Source: Tubulanus polymorphus (taxonomy: Eukaryota; Nemertea; Palaeonemertea; Tubulaniformes; Tubulanidae). Taken from it: DNA of 64,000 bases. Of this stretch, positions 23,401 to 35,320 are shown piece after piece (position 1 is the stretch's first letter; every line of letters starts with the position of its first letter). A program made the translations under genes and the position numbers. Under the pieces are notes generated by a model that made no database searches, was not told the DNA's origin, and worked only from the letters and a program-made list of their open reading frames with translations. Location: positions 18,866,650 through 18,930,649 of the forward strand of contig NC_134026.1 in assembly GCF_964204645.1 (NCBI RefSeq), written 5' to 3'.

Positions 23401-26400
23401 ACATTTTGACGAAATTAACAACTGAGCGATCATCCAGAGACGATTTGTCCTGAGTCAAATTTTGCCCATGCTTTGATTAGAGGGTATATTTACATAAGTA
23501 AATCACTTACTTGTTATCAAAAATTTTATCAAAACGATACTGTGGCAAGTGAGGGGAGTCACTTCCAGAACCAGTAAACATTCATTCGCATGAAATGATT
23601 TGAGCTATGCTAGAATTTGGCATGGGCTGGATCCAGCGTTTTTGGTTGGGCTAGATTTGACCCTGATCAAAGATGCTTGTATGATTGTGGCTGGTGCTAG
23701 GCCCTCAACCCAGGTTTTACCTGGGTTTGACATGTGTACACTTGACACTGCTTCTTGGGTCAACACAATGAAATGAAAGGCTTATAGTTTTGATGATTTG
23801 TGGCATAACATCTAAATTTGAGATGGGCATAATTTCGAAAGGGTTCTTTAAGTTAACATATATGACATTTGGATCAGTTGATTGTTATGCAATCGGTGGC
23901 CATCTTAAACTCCTCATTCATAGATGAAAAAAAATATCAACAGGTTTTATCTTATAGTGTTGATATTTGATAATTGTTAGCACTAGTTATGCCATATCTT
24001 AAAACATGACGCTGTATTGGGATTAGCCATTGTTTTTTTTTCGCTCCACCAGGGCGTCAAATATTGAAATAAGATAGTATTTACATGCTGTGTGGTCCAG
24101 GTAGTTTGTTACTACAATCAATTGCAAAGTTGTAGTTCATGAAAAGTTCTATCATTGTGGTGAGTTTCAAAGTTGTTAGCCGCTGTATATGTTCACTAGG
24201 GGGCATTGAACAGTCTATTATTGGAACCTATGCGTATTTCATAGCAGGCAATTGAAAATTAGTGGTGTATGACATTTTTTGATGTTTCTACTGTCGTTTA
24301 ATCTTCCAAGTATAATATTAAGGTATTCACAAAACTAGTTAAACAATTTCAGCTGCTCACTAAATGGGTTAACCAGATATAGATCGGATATAGCAAGGAT
24401 TTTTGGAGGAAATCAATCCATGTGTTATTTTAAATTTACTTGATATCAAATGTATCGGTAAATAGAATTTAGTTCTTAATCTGAATTGCGGATCACCTGG
24501 ATTGACTGTTCGTGCCAAATGCTTGGATTTAAAGTGTCTAAATATTGGTTTCCAAGGACAAGTGACGAAATGTCTATATAGTAATAAAAGAAAAACCGAC
24601 AATTTCATAAAGAAAACCGTTTCAAGTCAAATGCTATGAGCCATTTTAAAAAGGGTTTTTATTTCCAAGTGTAGTTGTAACAATATAACAATAACGCTAG
24701 CGATAAGATTACCTGTAGCATCAGTGGGTTGTTGATTTTCGGGGTAGAAACCCTAGGTTAGAATCTGAGTATCACTGTTATATAGCATTGACATATACGA
24801 AATGGTTTTTTTGATGCGTAGAACAGTTAAAATAATAATGTTTATATACATTAATACCCTTTTACTATGCGTTATTTAAGGGTTTCTGTTTACGTCATCA
24901 ATATTGGTGTTTCAAAATAACTTACAATTGTGAATCTTGGTTGGTGTTTATTTCATAATCGAATATATTTCATAACTCGTATTCTATCTTTTAGAATTTT
25001 GATAATTGTTTTTGAGAGGATGTTCACTACGTCATCAATATACCGGAGCTAGACTGGTTGCTGGTCAATTCAATTATCAATTCAAAATCAGAATGATCCT
25101 TAATATTAGATTATCTATGTCATATCATTTATTGAAGATAATGTTAAGCAATATAATTGTTATTTTTCAAGGCGTCAGTATACTTTCGACATAGTTTTTC
25201 TTGTTCAGGCTTGGATCCAGCAGGGTAAATGTCCATATTCTCTACGAGGAATGTTGTTTAGATCAACTGATACCAATACAGAGAGTCCGTGTTCGGTGGA
25301 AAAATCATTTAAGTCATTTATTTTAAACGTCACAAAGACGGATGCACGATCAATTACAAGCAAATAGAAAATTACCATAAGTAAATTCTTATAAAGTATC
25401 TAAATAGGAGAATATCTTGATATTACCCGATATCAGGATCATAACACTTGGCTGTCTAACTTAAGTTTGAACCTGCACCATAATCAACACAGCATTACAG
25501 GCTTACAGGATTAAATCAATAAAACAAGTGACCAAAAATCACCCGATAACATACCTAAAGAACCAAAACAATTTTTCAGGTGACCAGAAGCTACAGAACC
25601 ATAGATATCAGTACAGTATACAAAATACAATATATAGGATCTCAGGGATTGATCCTTATTAATGTTTTACTTTTACTTTCTTTTTATCAGGGTGTTTATG
25701 TGATGAATCGGTTTGAATATAGAGATAATATATCGAATCGAAAAGTGTACAAAAAGTTGCACATGTTGATAACTATGGAGAAGGCGAGAGCCGATGCGAA
25801 AGAGGTAACTATTGAATCGTTATTAAGATATTACGAGTGCCTGTGATCGTTGTTGTGTATTAGATTTTGGAGTTAGTTTTCCTCGAAAGATTTAGTCTGA
25901 TTCCCTGACATTGTGACGGTCCCGTAAAACTTATTTGAGAAACAACGGCTGGATACTAGTATATGAAAGATTACGATTATTACGAACTTAAGGACACTGA
26001 ATTGTTGCAAATGGGGATTAAGCTTACCGCAGTAGCAGATTCAGTGGTGTGTACCTACATGGTACTCTGACCCCAAATTTTGTTGTGCTCGCGATCAAAA
26101 AATCTTTGATCCACCTCAAGCTTCTAGCTATACTTCAAAAGTGAGTCTATTAAGCCGGGAGTAGGTTGGCCTTGTGACTGCCAGTGATTCATTTTGACCG
26201 CAGCGACGACTTATATGCCCTTGTGATCGCCAGCGATTTATTTGCTTCCTACTATTTCAAGGGTGCATAGAAAGATTGGTCATTGTGATGCGATCGTCGC
26301 TGGTGGTTGCTGAGAAAATTGCGTGATGATTTGCAAGTAGCCGCAACGCCGATCAATGCTCAACTTGTGACTGACAACGACTAGTCACACGCCATCGTTG

Positions 26401-29400
26401 GCGAGACTAGTTTTCTTATCTGACCTGAACTGGGCCCAAATTTAGGACATAAAATTGACTTGAATCTCAGTGTTGCTAATGTAGCAGCACTGGTTCCCTA
26501 CCGAAAAAGATAATCTCTCCAGCAATTTCAATTTATTTCTCTAGCATATAAATGGTGGGCGTAATTAGTGAATATAACCTTTTTGCGACAGAACCATGCA
26601 TTCGAGAAAATCATGAAAAAAAATGTGGAATTCCTGTCACTCTGTGATATCATTTATTTCATCATCAACAAATGCTTTGCTTATAAAATCTATCGAATGT
26701 CATATTGATGTTTTTCATGTATCTGAATGAAGCATGAATCAATTCTTTTCATGTTTTCAGCCCACAGTTGAAAATGTTTTTTTTTTCCTTTTCGTCATCT
26801 ACTATTGTTGGCCCTATGTTGTATCGATTTGCCTTTTTTCCTGAGTGATTCATCTCTTTAATTTTGATTTATGCGATATAAAACTGCTCGATGTGAATTC
26901 TATCTAATTTTAGAAAAAAATGTCGCTTTTGTTTCCGGAACGAAATTTGAGTGTGTGATAGCTTTTATGATTTTTCTACCTTCAGAAGGTGTGGGGATAA
27001 AATTATGTATTTAACAACCAGGTAAAAAAAAACTGAAAAGTTGATATTTTCTGTCTGCATGTAATAAGACTTTCAAGTGTCCATAGTAATAATAACTGTT
27101 GTGCAATTTTTCATATATTATATTTGCGTGTTTATTTTTCTAATCGAAATTGATGCTCTTCGATCGAGGAGTTTATTATATACCAGTCACTAACGTTAAA
27201 CATAATGAATTGATAGAACATAAATCCATTTATTATATCATTCTCATGCACATTGTGCAAGCTTTTAGTGGCCTGAATTTCATGAGTTTCTGCCTCATTA
27301 ACTTAAGTCGACATATCTGCCATATTCTATAGGGAATGGTGTTTTAGGCTAGAGTTTGCTGCTTATTTTGCATGGTCTCAATTCATGAATTTGTATAATA
27401 TATATTAACTTCTGTTGCGGTGTTGCATTCTGCATCGAATAGATGAACTGTATTCTGTTATAGAAATAAACCTCACCATTACCAAAATAGATATTCATTT
27501 GATTGATGGTTTGAGAGTTCACATTGAAATTGGATCAAAGGAATATCTATTCGATAATTCCGGATCTATTACAACTGAGTTGCGGATTATTGGAGTTTTA
27601 AATGTCGAGATATCATCTTAGTCAAAAGGCAAAGACACAGACCTGTCCAGGCTTTTCTTGATGGTATACATGAACAGTACCAGTTGATGCTAACCTAAAT
27701 TGTTAACTAGTTATTCTCAATTAGTGTAATTACATCAGCCCATACCTTTTAATGAATTGATACTAATGACGCTAGTGTCTTACTATATCTTATATACAAC
27801 CGTTAAGATAGATAACCGTTAAACTCTGATGTTTGTCAAAATATTTTTGTCACACTAAATAGAAAATATAACATCTTATTCAGATATCACTGAGATGATG
27901 AATCAGACAAATTTTCATGATCAATAAAGGTACAACTAACATATACTGAAATTTAATATTCCCTGGGAACTCAGCCAGTTTCAGTCGGTATCACCCATTA
28001 CCCTGATGGCGTAAATCTATATAAGTGACATAATTTGAAATGTTGCAATTTTTATTACCAAATATTCATTAAGACTAGAAGCAGTTTTTCATATTACCAA
28101 TTATATGATATTTGGCCTGTCATCAACCTTTGCGATAATTGCCATTACTGAATTTAGCCAACCTAAAGATTTAATGTAATAGAGACCATAAATACTTGAC
28201 CGGTGTCACAAATGCAATAAATTTATTCAATTTCTCTAATGAGCAAGTGGGTAATACTATAATATGATATAGCATTAATCAAAATTCTACAAGATGCCAA
28301 TATAAGATTTCTGTTATAGATAGGTGCCAGTGGTCTTCAAACTAATTTTCTTATGTTTGTAAGGCAAAACCTATGTTTTTAGTTAACATGGTGGTAGTTA
28401 CAGTGGGTAATGCATGGACCCCGTCTGGCTAGATGACTAGATAGAGATGTGATTATAAAACATCTCCAAATTCAATATTGGTCTTAAAGTTGATTTGCCC
28501 TTATTTGTACGCTGCACTTGAACAACATGCATGACTCGTACTAGTCTCGGTAAACTGCTAACGTTTCATTTCATTTGGATGATGCATCTTTTCGCCATTG
28601 TCGTTACCAGTAATTTGTTCCTTATTTCTTGACTCATTTTCATGTAAATCATATCCCTCCTGCTCAAAATATATTTTGCCATCGCTAATTTTGAAATATA
28701 TACTATGCTTACGTACATGTATTTATATTGATGAAAATATTCGGCGTAACTTTATGAACTTATGATGGATTAGTATGGTTATGGGGTTTTGGGATGCAGT
28801 GGTATTAGCTGATATGGAACTACTGTAAATCAGGAGTCTGGGTTACTACAGAATCATTTTGTAGGTTAGAATTAATGATTTATGAGCGTTTTGATTTTGA
28901 AATATTTAGAGGGCTGTTTACACCCCTCGATGTACCACTTACCCAATTCAACGGACAAAAATCTATTCAAAATTACTGTTTCCTTTTTACATTATCAACT
29001 TAAATGTTGTGCAATTTTTTTTAAGCAAAAATCATAGTTTAAAATCCATGATATTGGTATTTGAAAAGTACACAGCCATAGCAGCTATAATGAATCCAGT
29101 CCAGAGTATTGACCCGAAAACACTGTTGAATGTGTTAATGAAGCGATAATAAGCGATTGAATGTGTTAATGAAGTCAAAAGCGTTGTCAAAATCAACTTC
29201 TGTCAAGGTACAATATGATTTCTGCCTTATATCCACCCAACAATGCGACTGTGGCAAGCGAACGTATGAACCTGATCGAGCTGAGTTTATCCTAGTAAAT
29301 CTGAGCTTGCCTAGTAATGGATTGGAAGGCTATAAATCTAGATCACATACAATCGAAAATGAACTGATTTTGATCAAGTATGCCTGATTTTAATAGCACT

Positions 29401-29768
29401 AAGGGGGGATAGCTGATACGTGTCAGTACCCCAGTGTTCAACGACCATCAGTGGTTGATGGCTTTAAAAACTTCGAATGATTAACCTCAAAATGAAGTCG
29501 GTTTTGTATTTTGCAGAGCAAGAGTGAAAAATGTTTGTACAACTTCGACGAAACAGGCTCAAACCCGCAGTTGGCCGGCGGTTTACCGAGTTTTCACAAC
29601 GGCATTCCTCGTCCGACTGTCAGTCATCCGAACAATCGCGACCAAGCGATGGTCGACGACCCCGACAACATGGATCGTTACCGACAAAACACATTCCAAC
29701 GCGATTTACAACGAACTATCGATCAGTACCGACGCACGTCTCCTACCGATTGGAGTCAACACATGTGA
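17497..29768 (+). CDS. Phospholipid phosphatase-related protein (PLPPR/LPPR family), complete CDS in 8 coding exons
   Basis: Coding exons: 17497-17720, 18536-18698, 20022-20142, 21987-22167, 22830-22887, 23193-23369, 25691-25804 and 29517-29768 (stop TGA 29766-29768). All junctions are AG/GT and all phases join, giving 429 codons. Residues 45-300 align with vertebrate PLPPR1-type proteins: a six-helix membrane core, the RIVG/MFAFGAF junction, a Cys-rich loop, FPS at 233-235 and a D-V-L-A-G-F stretch at 293-298. C1-like motif: K187 with R194-P195 (KxxxxxxRP) is present. C2: FPSLQ has Gln237 where lipid phosphatases have His. C3: Leu283 and Asn289 replace Arg and His, and Asp293 is kept. It is therefore probably a non-catalytic membrane protein; vertebrate members modulate neurite growth and lipid signalling (family knowledge). 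The start was chosen as the first ATG in the exon opening at 17473 after TTTCAG. The frame stays open upstream, so a further 5' coding exon is possible. The tail (309-429) is hydrophilic and not recognised. Which of PLPPR1-5 is closest is unresolved. Confidence 0.93.
18990..19770 (+). repeat. Degenerate ~160-bp tandem repeat in PLPPR intron 2
   Basis: The phrase ATTGATTTTGGAGGTTC.ACC followed by TTCAAGATGGCTGACTGGTG recurs near 19001, 19092, 19259, 19421, 19559 and 19727. Spacing is mostly 138-168 bp, with one short unit of about 91 bp. Confidence 0.75.
20830..21780 (+). repeat. Repeat family R1, diverged copy in a PLPPR intron
   Basis: It shares with the intact R1 the order AAGATGGCC, ATTGTTGTTCGCCAAAATCA, the GGACCCATTGTC..CAAGATGGCCC block, TTCTTAGATGG, TTTCAAGGTCATTGG and a 3' end with GGACCCC. 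It lies between PLPPR exons 3 and 4. The short ORF around 21674-21898 is part of this repeat and is not an exon. Confidence 0.6.
23538..23701. mobile_element. MITE family M1, partial copy in a PLPPR intron
   Basis: Matches the 3' half of the M1 copies: AAGTGAGGGGAGTCACTTCC, AGAATTTGGCATGGGCTGG, CGTTTTTGGTTGGGC and a degraded right terminus, TGTATGATTGTGGCT. Confidence 0.55.
23830..24260 (+). repeat. Repeat family R1, 3' half
   Basis: Matches R1 from CGGTGGCCATCTTAAACTCC through GTAGTTCATGA..GTGGTGAGTTTCAAAG to TCACTAGGGGGCATTGAACA. It lies in the PLPPR intron between exons 6 and 7. Confidence 0.55.
24650..25190 (+). repeat. Repeat family R2 copy in a PLPPR intron
   Basis: Shares GGGGTAGAAACCCTAGGTTAG, ATGCGTTATTTAAGGG, CGTCATCAATATTGGTG and GGCGTCAGTATACTTTC with the 4.1-5.5 kb copies. 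It lies between exons 6 and 7 of the PLPPR gene. Confidence 0.5.
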
Positions 29769-31118
29769 CATCAAGCACGAGGTAGTTACAGCCAGGACGG
29801 TCCAACAGAATATCAGATATAGAACATCGTATATGATAGTATTGTGAATAGGCAGTTCTCGGAAACATGCTTGCCTCCTTATAAAAAAACCTTTACCATC
29901 GTTGTGACGATTTCGTAACGCTTATGCCATTTTTTTATTACTTGGAGTTTTTTTTTGAGAAAAAAATTAGAGGGCGAACAAAAGTTTTTTTTTTAGTGGG
30001 CATTTTAAAATGGAAGGAAATGATTAAAAAAAATTTCTAAATTTTATTATTGAGTATTTTCCATATAAAACCTCAGAAAGACTGCAGAAAAAATGAGTAA
30101 GGATTGTGATGAATGTGATTCAAATGATGGGAGAAATGAAAAAAAACTAGCAAACTTTCTGCAAATCACATTTGAAAACTAAGATGAACATAATAATATT
30201 TACAAATTACTAGATTGAAAATCAAGACGGACATAACAAAACACAAATTTATTGAGAAATTGTGATGAAAACATGAAAGACCAAAAATTTTTTTTCTGAT
30301 TTGATAATTTTTACAGAATCTGTACTCCAAGTAATTGAAAAAAGGGCCTCAGCTTTCTTCTACAATCCATTACCGGTAAAGGAATCAATGGAGGCAGTCT
30401 TATTTTCTGGAAGGTCTGCCCGTACTCTTTAAAATGTACATGATCAACCTTTTGAGCATGAAATCTTGCACTAAGAATAAAAAAGGGTAAAATGTTTCCA
30501 CGAGCTAATATTTATGGACGTTTCCATTATTCCAGGAAGTCATTTTCAGGAATGCTTATAGTTCCTAGTGCGGGATTTTATATGATCTTTCAACTCGGAC
30601 AGAGCGTTTCATCTATGGTTTTCATTTGAGTGTCCCATACCAGTTGTGGACGCGGTCGGTTTACTTCGAGCGTACATTTCTATTTCTACTGCAGGTTTCC
30701 TCCTCAGAATTTCTCTCACTTTTGAGATATATATTTTCCAGGAATATTCATCTGAAAAATACGTAGATTTTTACGCGAATGTAATTCGAGATAGTTCAGT
30801 TTATTTCTGGAGAAAATATGGTATGAAAGTTCATTTTTCGAATGGCCTCCATTTTTCACTCAACTCGTAGAATTAAACGCGGATCCACCTCTTTGAGTAC
30901 GCGGTTAATCAAAACATACAACACTCGTTACATAAGAGGTATTTGGTGTGGCGTTGGATCTAAATGAAAAAGTTTATAATTTCTGTAGTTAATCGTGATT
31001 GTTTTATTTAATAGATTTTCTCGTTCGACAAGCCGAATTGCAGCCCTGTCTAACACTTAGCCGTAACGACTCTTGGTACTATGCAGGAAGAAGCTTATTC
31101 CATTGACACTATAGCAGC
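29769..31118 (+). other. Probable PLPPR 3' UTR and downstream DNA
   Basis: Begins straight after the stop codon; AT- and poly-T-rich. A non-canonical AATAAA context occurs near 30475 (AAGAATAAAAAAGGG), a possible poly(A) signal. The true end of the transcript cannot be fixed. Confidence 0.4.
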
Positions 31119-31334
31119 GCAGCGGCGCATCTAGGATTTTAGAAGGGTTCGCTATGAATAAGAAGCGCAAATATCCAAAGCAAGCGCCATTTTCATGCAA
31201 TCTGAGGGCGTTGTAAGTGAAAATCACTTGGTAGATACAAGGTATTCAGATCAAGTTGTTTTTTTCATCGGCACAAAGAAGGGAAAAAAGGGTGGATTTG
31301 AACCTTCTGAACCCACCCCTGGATCCACACCTGA
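31119..31334. mobile_element. Short hAT-like MITE related to 39608-40529
   Basis: The left end CAGCGGCGCATCTAG and right end CTGGATCCACACCTG are diverged forms of the CAGGGGCGGATCCAG terminus. A further internal pair reads GAAGGGTTCGC and GAACC..TTCTGAACCC. Confidence 0.5.
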
Positions 31335-32377
31335 TGTAACTAAGGCCTTTATTTCGATGACTTGGAGTACGGACAGTTTCAGAATGTTAGGAAAAATATT
31401 CTTATAATTTTGAAAAAATGACACTAGACTCAAAAATGTTTGATATGATTTTGGCAGAATTCCGGGTAGGAGAGATGGATTCCAGATGTTGTTTGAATTG
31501 CCAGTTATCTAAAAGAAAGGCATAAATACTGATTACAAAGCTCAAGCGTAGACAGGGCTCTCTTTCTAGTGAAATTTAAACTTTTTCAGATTAGGCACGT
31601 GCTGGATTTAAATCTTGTCATTCTTGATGTACTTACAATATGAATTTGCTTTATGCCTTGAAATGATTGATCGGTAAAAGGTATCGGCCTGAGAAAAGAA
31701 CAAAAGACTAATATGAATTTTAAGAATTATTTCATTGTAAGCCAGATAAGTTTTATTTTAAAATTTCTCAACTCTTTTTGATTGCATGCCGCATAACGTG
31801 GCAAAACCTTTAGCAAAACCTTTTTCAAGTGGATCACATAGTTTTTATATGTGAAAACATCTCGAAGTTATTTTAAAATTCAGAAATACATATATATATA
31901 TCTATTTAATTTTCAAGTCATATCGTAATTTTGTAGCTGATTTCATTTTCCATTGTCAAATGCTTGGAACAAATCCTGGAATGGAATTTTGTGATCAAAA
32001 TTGAAGATTACTTGTTGTAAAAGATTGCGAAGGTACCAGATTGTGATCTATTATTGATATACATCTAGTATGGGAATGATATAATTTCTTTAAAGGGTTG
32101 TTTGGTTTTTATGAATTGTTTTTGAATTAAGCAGTGATACTTTTGAGCGCTACGCTTGGAGAGTGTGTCCACACTCGCAAAATTCCATGTACTTCGTTTA
32201 CTGGGAAAATCAGAAATCTGGTTGCACGAATAATAGTATTAAAAAACTGCTTCGATTTCGATTACTGTGTAGCTGTTCAAATTGTTGGATCTTGTTAAAC
32301 AGAAAATTTGCTCCTGCATCCACCCCTGATTTTGTTCTTGCAGAGATTTAGAATGACTAAAGGCCACCACACACTTC

Positions 32378-32704
32378 AGCCGCGATCACACAGAGACAAT
32401 TTGGCCCGGGCCAAATTGGCACGGATCAGGTTCGGGCCAATTTGGCCCGTGCCTAATTAGAGAGTGCGTTCATACGCAAACCATTCACTCGATACTAAAC
32501 AATGCTCAAACAAAGCGAAGTGGATCATTTCCGGTGCCCGTTGCAATTCAAACGCAATCATTTGTGTGGTGCTAAAATTTGGCTCGGGTCTGGTCTGACG
32601 TTTTTGGTCAGGCCAAATTTGGCCCGGGCCCATTTGGCACCCGTGTGAACAGTTGTTCCGGGCCAAATTTGGGCCGGGCCGAAAATGCTCGTGTGATCGC
32701 GGCT
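32378..32704. mobile_element. MITE family M1, best-preserved copy
   Basis: A perfect 14-bp terminal inverted repeat, AGCCGCGATCACAC, lies at 32378-32391 with its complement at 32691-32704. Several GGCCCGGGCC-type palindromic segments are present inside. No target duplication is clear. Confidence 0.75.
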
Positions 32705-32830
32705 TTAATCAAAAATACACTTACCCCGATGATTGGCTCAATGGTTTCATTGATTAGTATACATTCAATGCGGTGGTTTACTCAATTGACTGTGAATTGA
32801 GTAAAACAAAGTAAAATAAATCCAAGCCCA

Positions 32831-33633
32831 GGGCCCGGTTTCACGAACGGGGATTGAGCCCCTAATTCGGGTTGATTGGTTAATTCAAATTAAAAGATGT
32901 TGAGTTTGTTTTTCGATGCCCGTTTCACACATGGGAATTGATTTTGAAAATGTAATGCTTCTATGGAGCAGGATTAAATTGGCTAATTCGACTTAGATAC
33001 TATGAAAATGGGCTACAGCGCTGTTAGGCAAACAACGAAAACATTTCGAATTAGTTGGCAATTTCAGCAATGAAGATATAATACTATTAGATCTATAAAT
33101 TTTTAGAATATTTTGAAAATCTCATTAGAAAATTCAATTTTACTGTATCACTAAAATTCTAATCACATAAAGATACTAAGCGCTGGAGGCATTTTATGAA
33201 TGAAACTTAGTTCATCTTATAGAATTAATACATTTTGTGGGAAGCTAATTGGAATTGACTTCAGAGATTCGTAGATAATGCTTCAGAGATAATTCGAATT
33301 GGTTAATTTTCCACTAATTCTCGTTTGTGAAACAGATTTAATCATTGAATCAACTAACCCGAAGTATGCTGAGCCTCGCTAGGAAACAACAAGCTTACAG
33401 CATAATTGTGGCCACTGTTTTCATAGTTTGAGAAAAGGGATGCAATTATTTTTTTTTCCATCGAACTATTAATTTCCCTTAATGTTCTCTGATATTACAT
33501 ACTATGAGCAGTCCTTGATATTTCAGGGTCGATTTTCGGTGTATCACACTTTTGATATGAAAATGGGCATTTCTTATTCGAATTATCACCTAATTTGAAT
33601 TAAGAGTTAACCCCTGTTCTTGAAACCGGGTCC
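32831..33633. mobile_element. MITE with GGGCCCGGTTTCA termini
   Basis: The left end GGGCCCGGTTTCACGAACGG and right end CTTGAAACCGGGTCC are inverted. Sub-terminal GATTGAGCCCCTAATTCG and AATTAAGAGTTAACCCCTG continue the partial complementarity. Interior AT-rich, no ORF. Confidence 0.65.
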
Positions 33634-33820
33634 AGGGGCTCTCTGAAACCTTTGGAATAGATCGGATAATACTTGATTTGATCGTTGTTCATTTTTTTCT
33701 GGTTCATTACGCTAATTTTCAGGTAAAACGAATCGGGACCCGCAGTTTTTGGTTAAGTAAGATATGCATCATATCAGTTTCTGGGTAACCATAATATAAG
33801 ATGTTGTTCATAAGCATCAG

Positions 33821-33931
33821 GGGCAGGTTTTATAGACTGGTATTATGTTTAACCAGGAGGTTACCTCAATTCATTTTCAATTGAGTTAGCCCCCGGGTTA
33901 AACTTGATACCAGTCTATAAAAACCGGGCCC
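33821..33931. mobile_element. Hairpin MITE
   Basis: GGGCAGGTTTTATAGACTGG (33821-33840) pairs with CCAGTCTATAAAAACCGGGC at the right end. Further inside, GTTTAACC pairs with GGGTTAAAC, and CTCAATT pairs with AATTGAG at the loop, so the whole 111 bp folds. Confidence 0.75.
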
Positions 33932-35144
33932 AGGTTTTATCGTAATGTAGGACAGAAGCTGATTTAGTGAAAATTCTAAAGGTGTGTGGTGGAGTTTACT
34001 TATAGTGATAACGAATGTGATAGTTTGAACTATTATTATTATGTTTTTGTATTGTTACGAATGGATTCTTTTGAATAAGTAGATGACAATCTTGGATTAT
34101 TAGTAATGTAGTCTCTAATCATATAGAGAGGTTTGAAATTGGATCAGGCCATCAATTGAGATGATTTCTAGAGGTTGAAATGTATACATATCATAAATCT
34201 GTTGAATTGCATATTGGCTCTAACTGCCTCATGTACATATCACGAAATAAGTGTTCATGTGAGACGATATTACATTTAAGTTTTATACAGTGGTAAATTT
34301 CATAATTGATGTACATGTAAATGTGTGATTATACGAACATGTGGATATAGATTAATTTTTTATACTCTTAACAGTGCGGCAAAGTTGAGATTGAAATATG
34401 AAACAGCATTATGTTAGAATTCCATTGAACTGATGGAATGTGTGCACTTTGCCTCGATATCATTCCTCGATATTCAGAATAAGTGGCATTCTAAAAGAGA
34501 CTACTTTTCGAATCTCTTATTTTCGGTTCTCATATTTTGCACAGGCGTTATAACCTAAAATAACGTAACACAATGGAAGCGTACTAGCAATAAAAGTCAA
34601 ACTTTTTTTTCGTGAATGTTTTTCATCAGCTACAATAAAGAACGTCGATGTAAAATTGCCGGCAAATTGCACTACAATTGAATTGCCGTGCCAAGCGAAT
34701 GCACTATATGATCAGATGTGAGTGACTTTGGTGCAGATGATAGTCATGTGATCTTAAGAGTGAGGTTTGTTTGGAACAAAACGATGATTGCGTTATCTTT
34801 AAACTGGTGTATGACTCGATTGCTCCAATCGGCACATTTGTTCAGTAATGGCCTCGGTTTGGGTAAGATGGGCAAACGATTTATCCATGGTTAACTGGAC
34901 CGAACCAACCAAAATGGAGTATTCAAACATGGCTGGCTTATCTAAATCGTTGCAGTAATTTTGTTGGACAAACCACCAGTTTCGGCAGCCTCTATAAGCC
35001 TAAAAGTTAGGCTAAATCAAATCCTGTTGTTCTAGACAAATATGCCTAAGATGATGGCGTCCAGAAAAGTGAGTCAATAACACTAGTAAAGGTGGTCACC
35101 GATTGGCTCAATTGGTGAGGTTTGCAACGAAATTTACATCTCAC

Positions 35145-35320
35145 GGACACACTAAGCGAAAATATTCACCGCGGTTCAATTTACAGTGGAAATATCAGTT
35201 TAATCAGTGCGATCTGTGATGTGCAAAAATTGTCTGCTGCCACGCGAACGCACCATGCAAATTTCAGTGCAAATATGAAATTGCAGATATCGTGCGAATA
35301 AATTCGCATAGTGTGCCCCC
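35145..35320. mobile_element. MITE with GG.CACACTA termini
   Basis: GGACACACTAAGCGAAAATA at 35145 and the complement of the right end (GGGGCACACTATGCGAATTT) match as diverged inverted repeats. The interior has several CGC..GCAAATT phrases. Confidence 0.5.
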
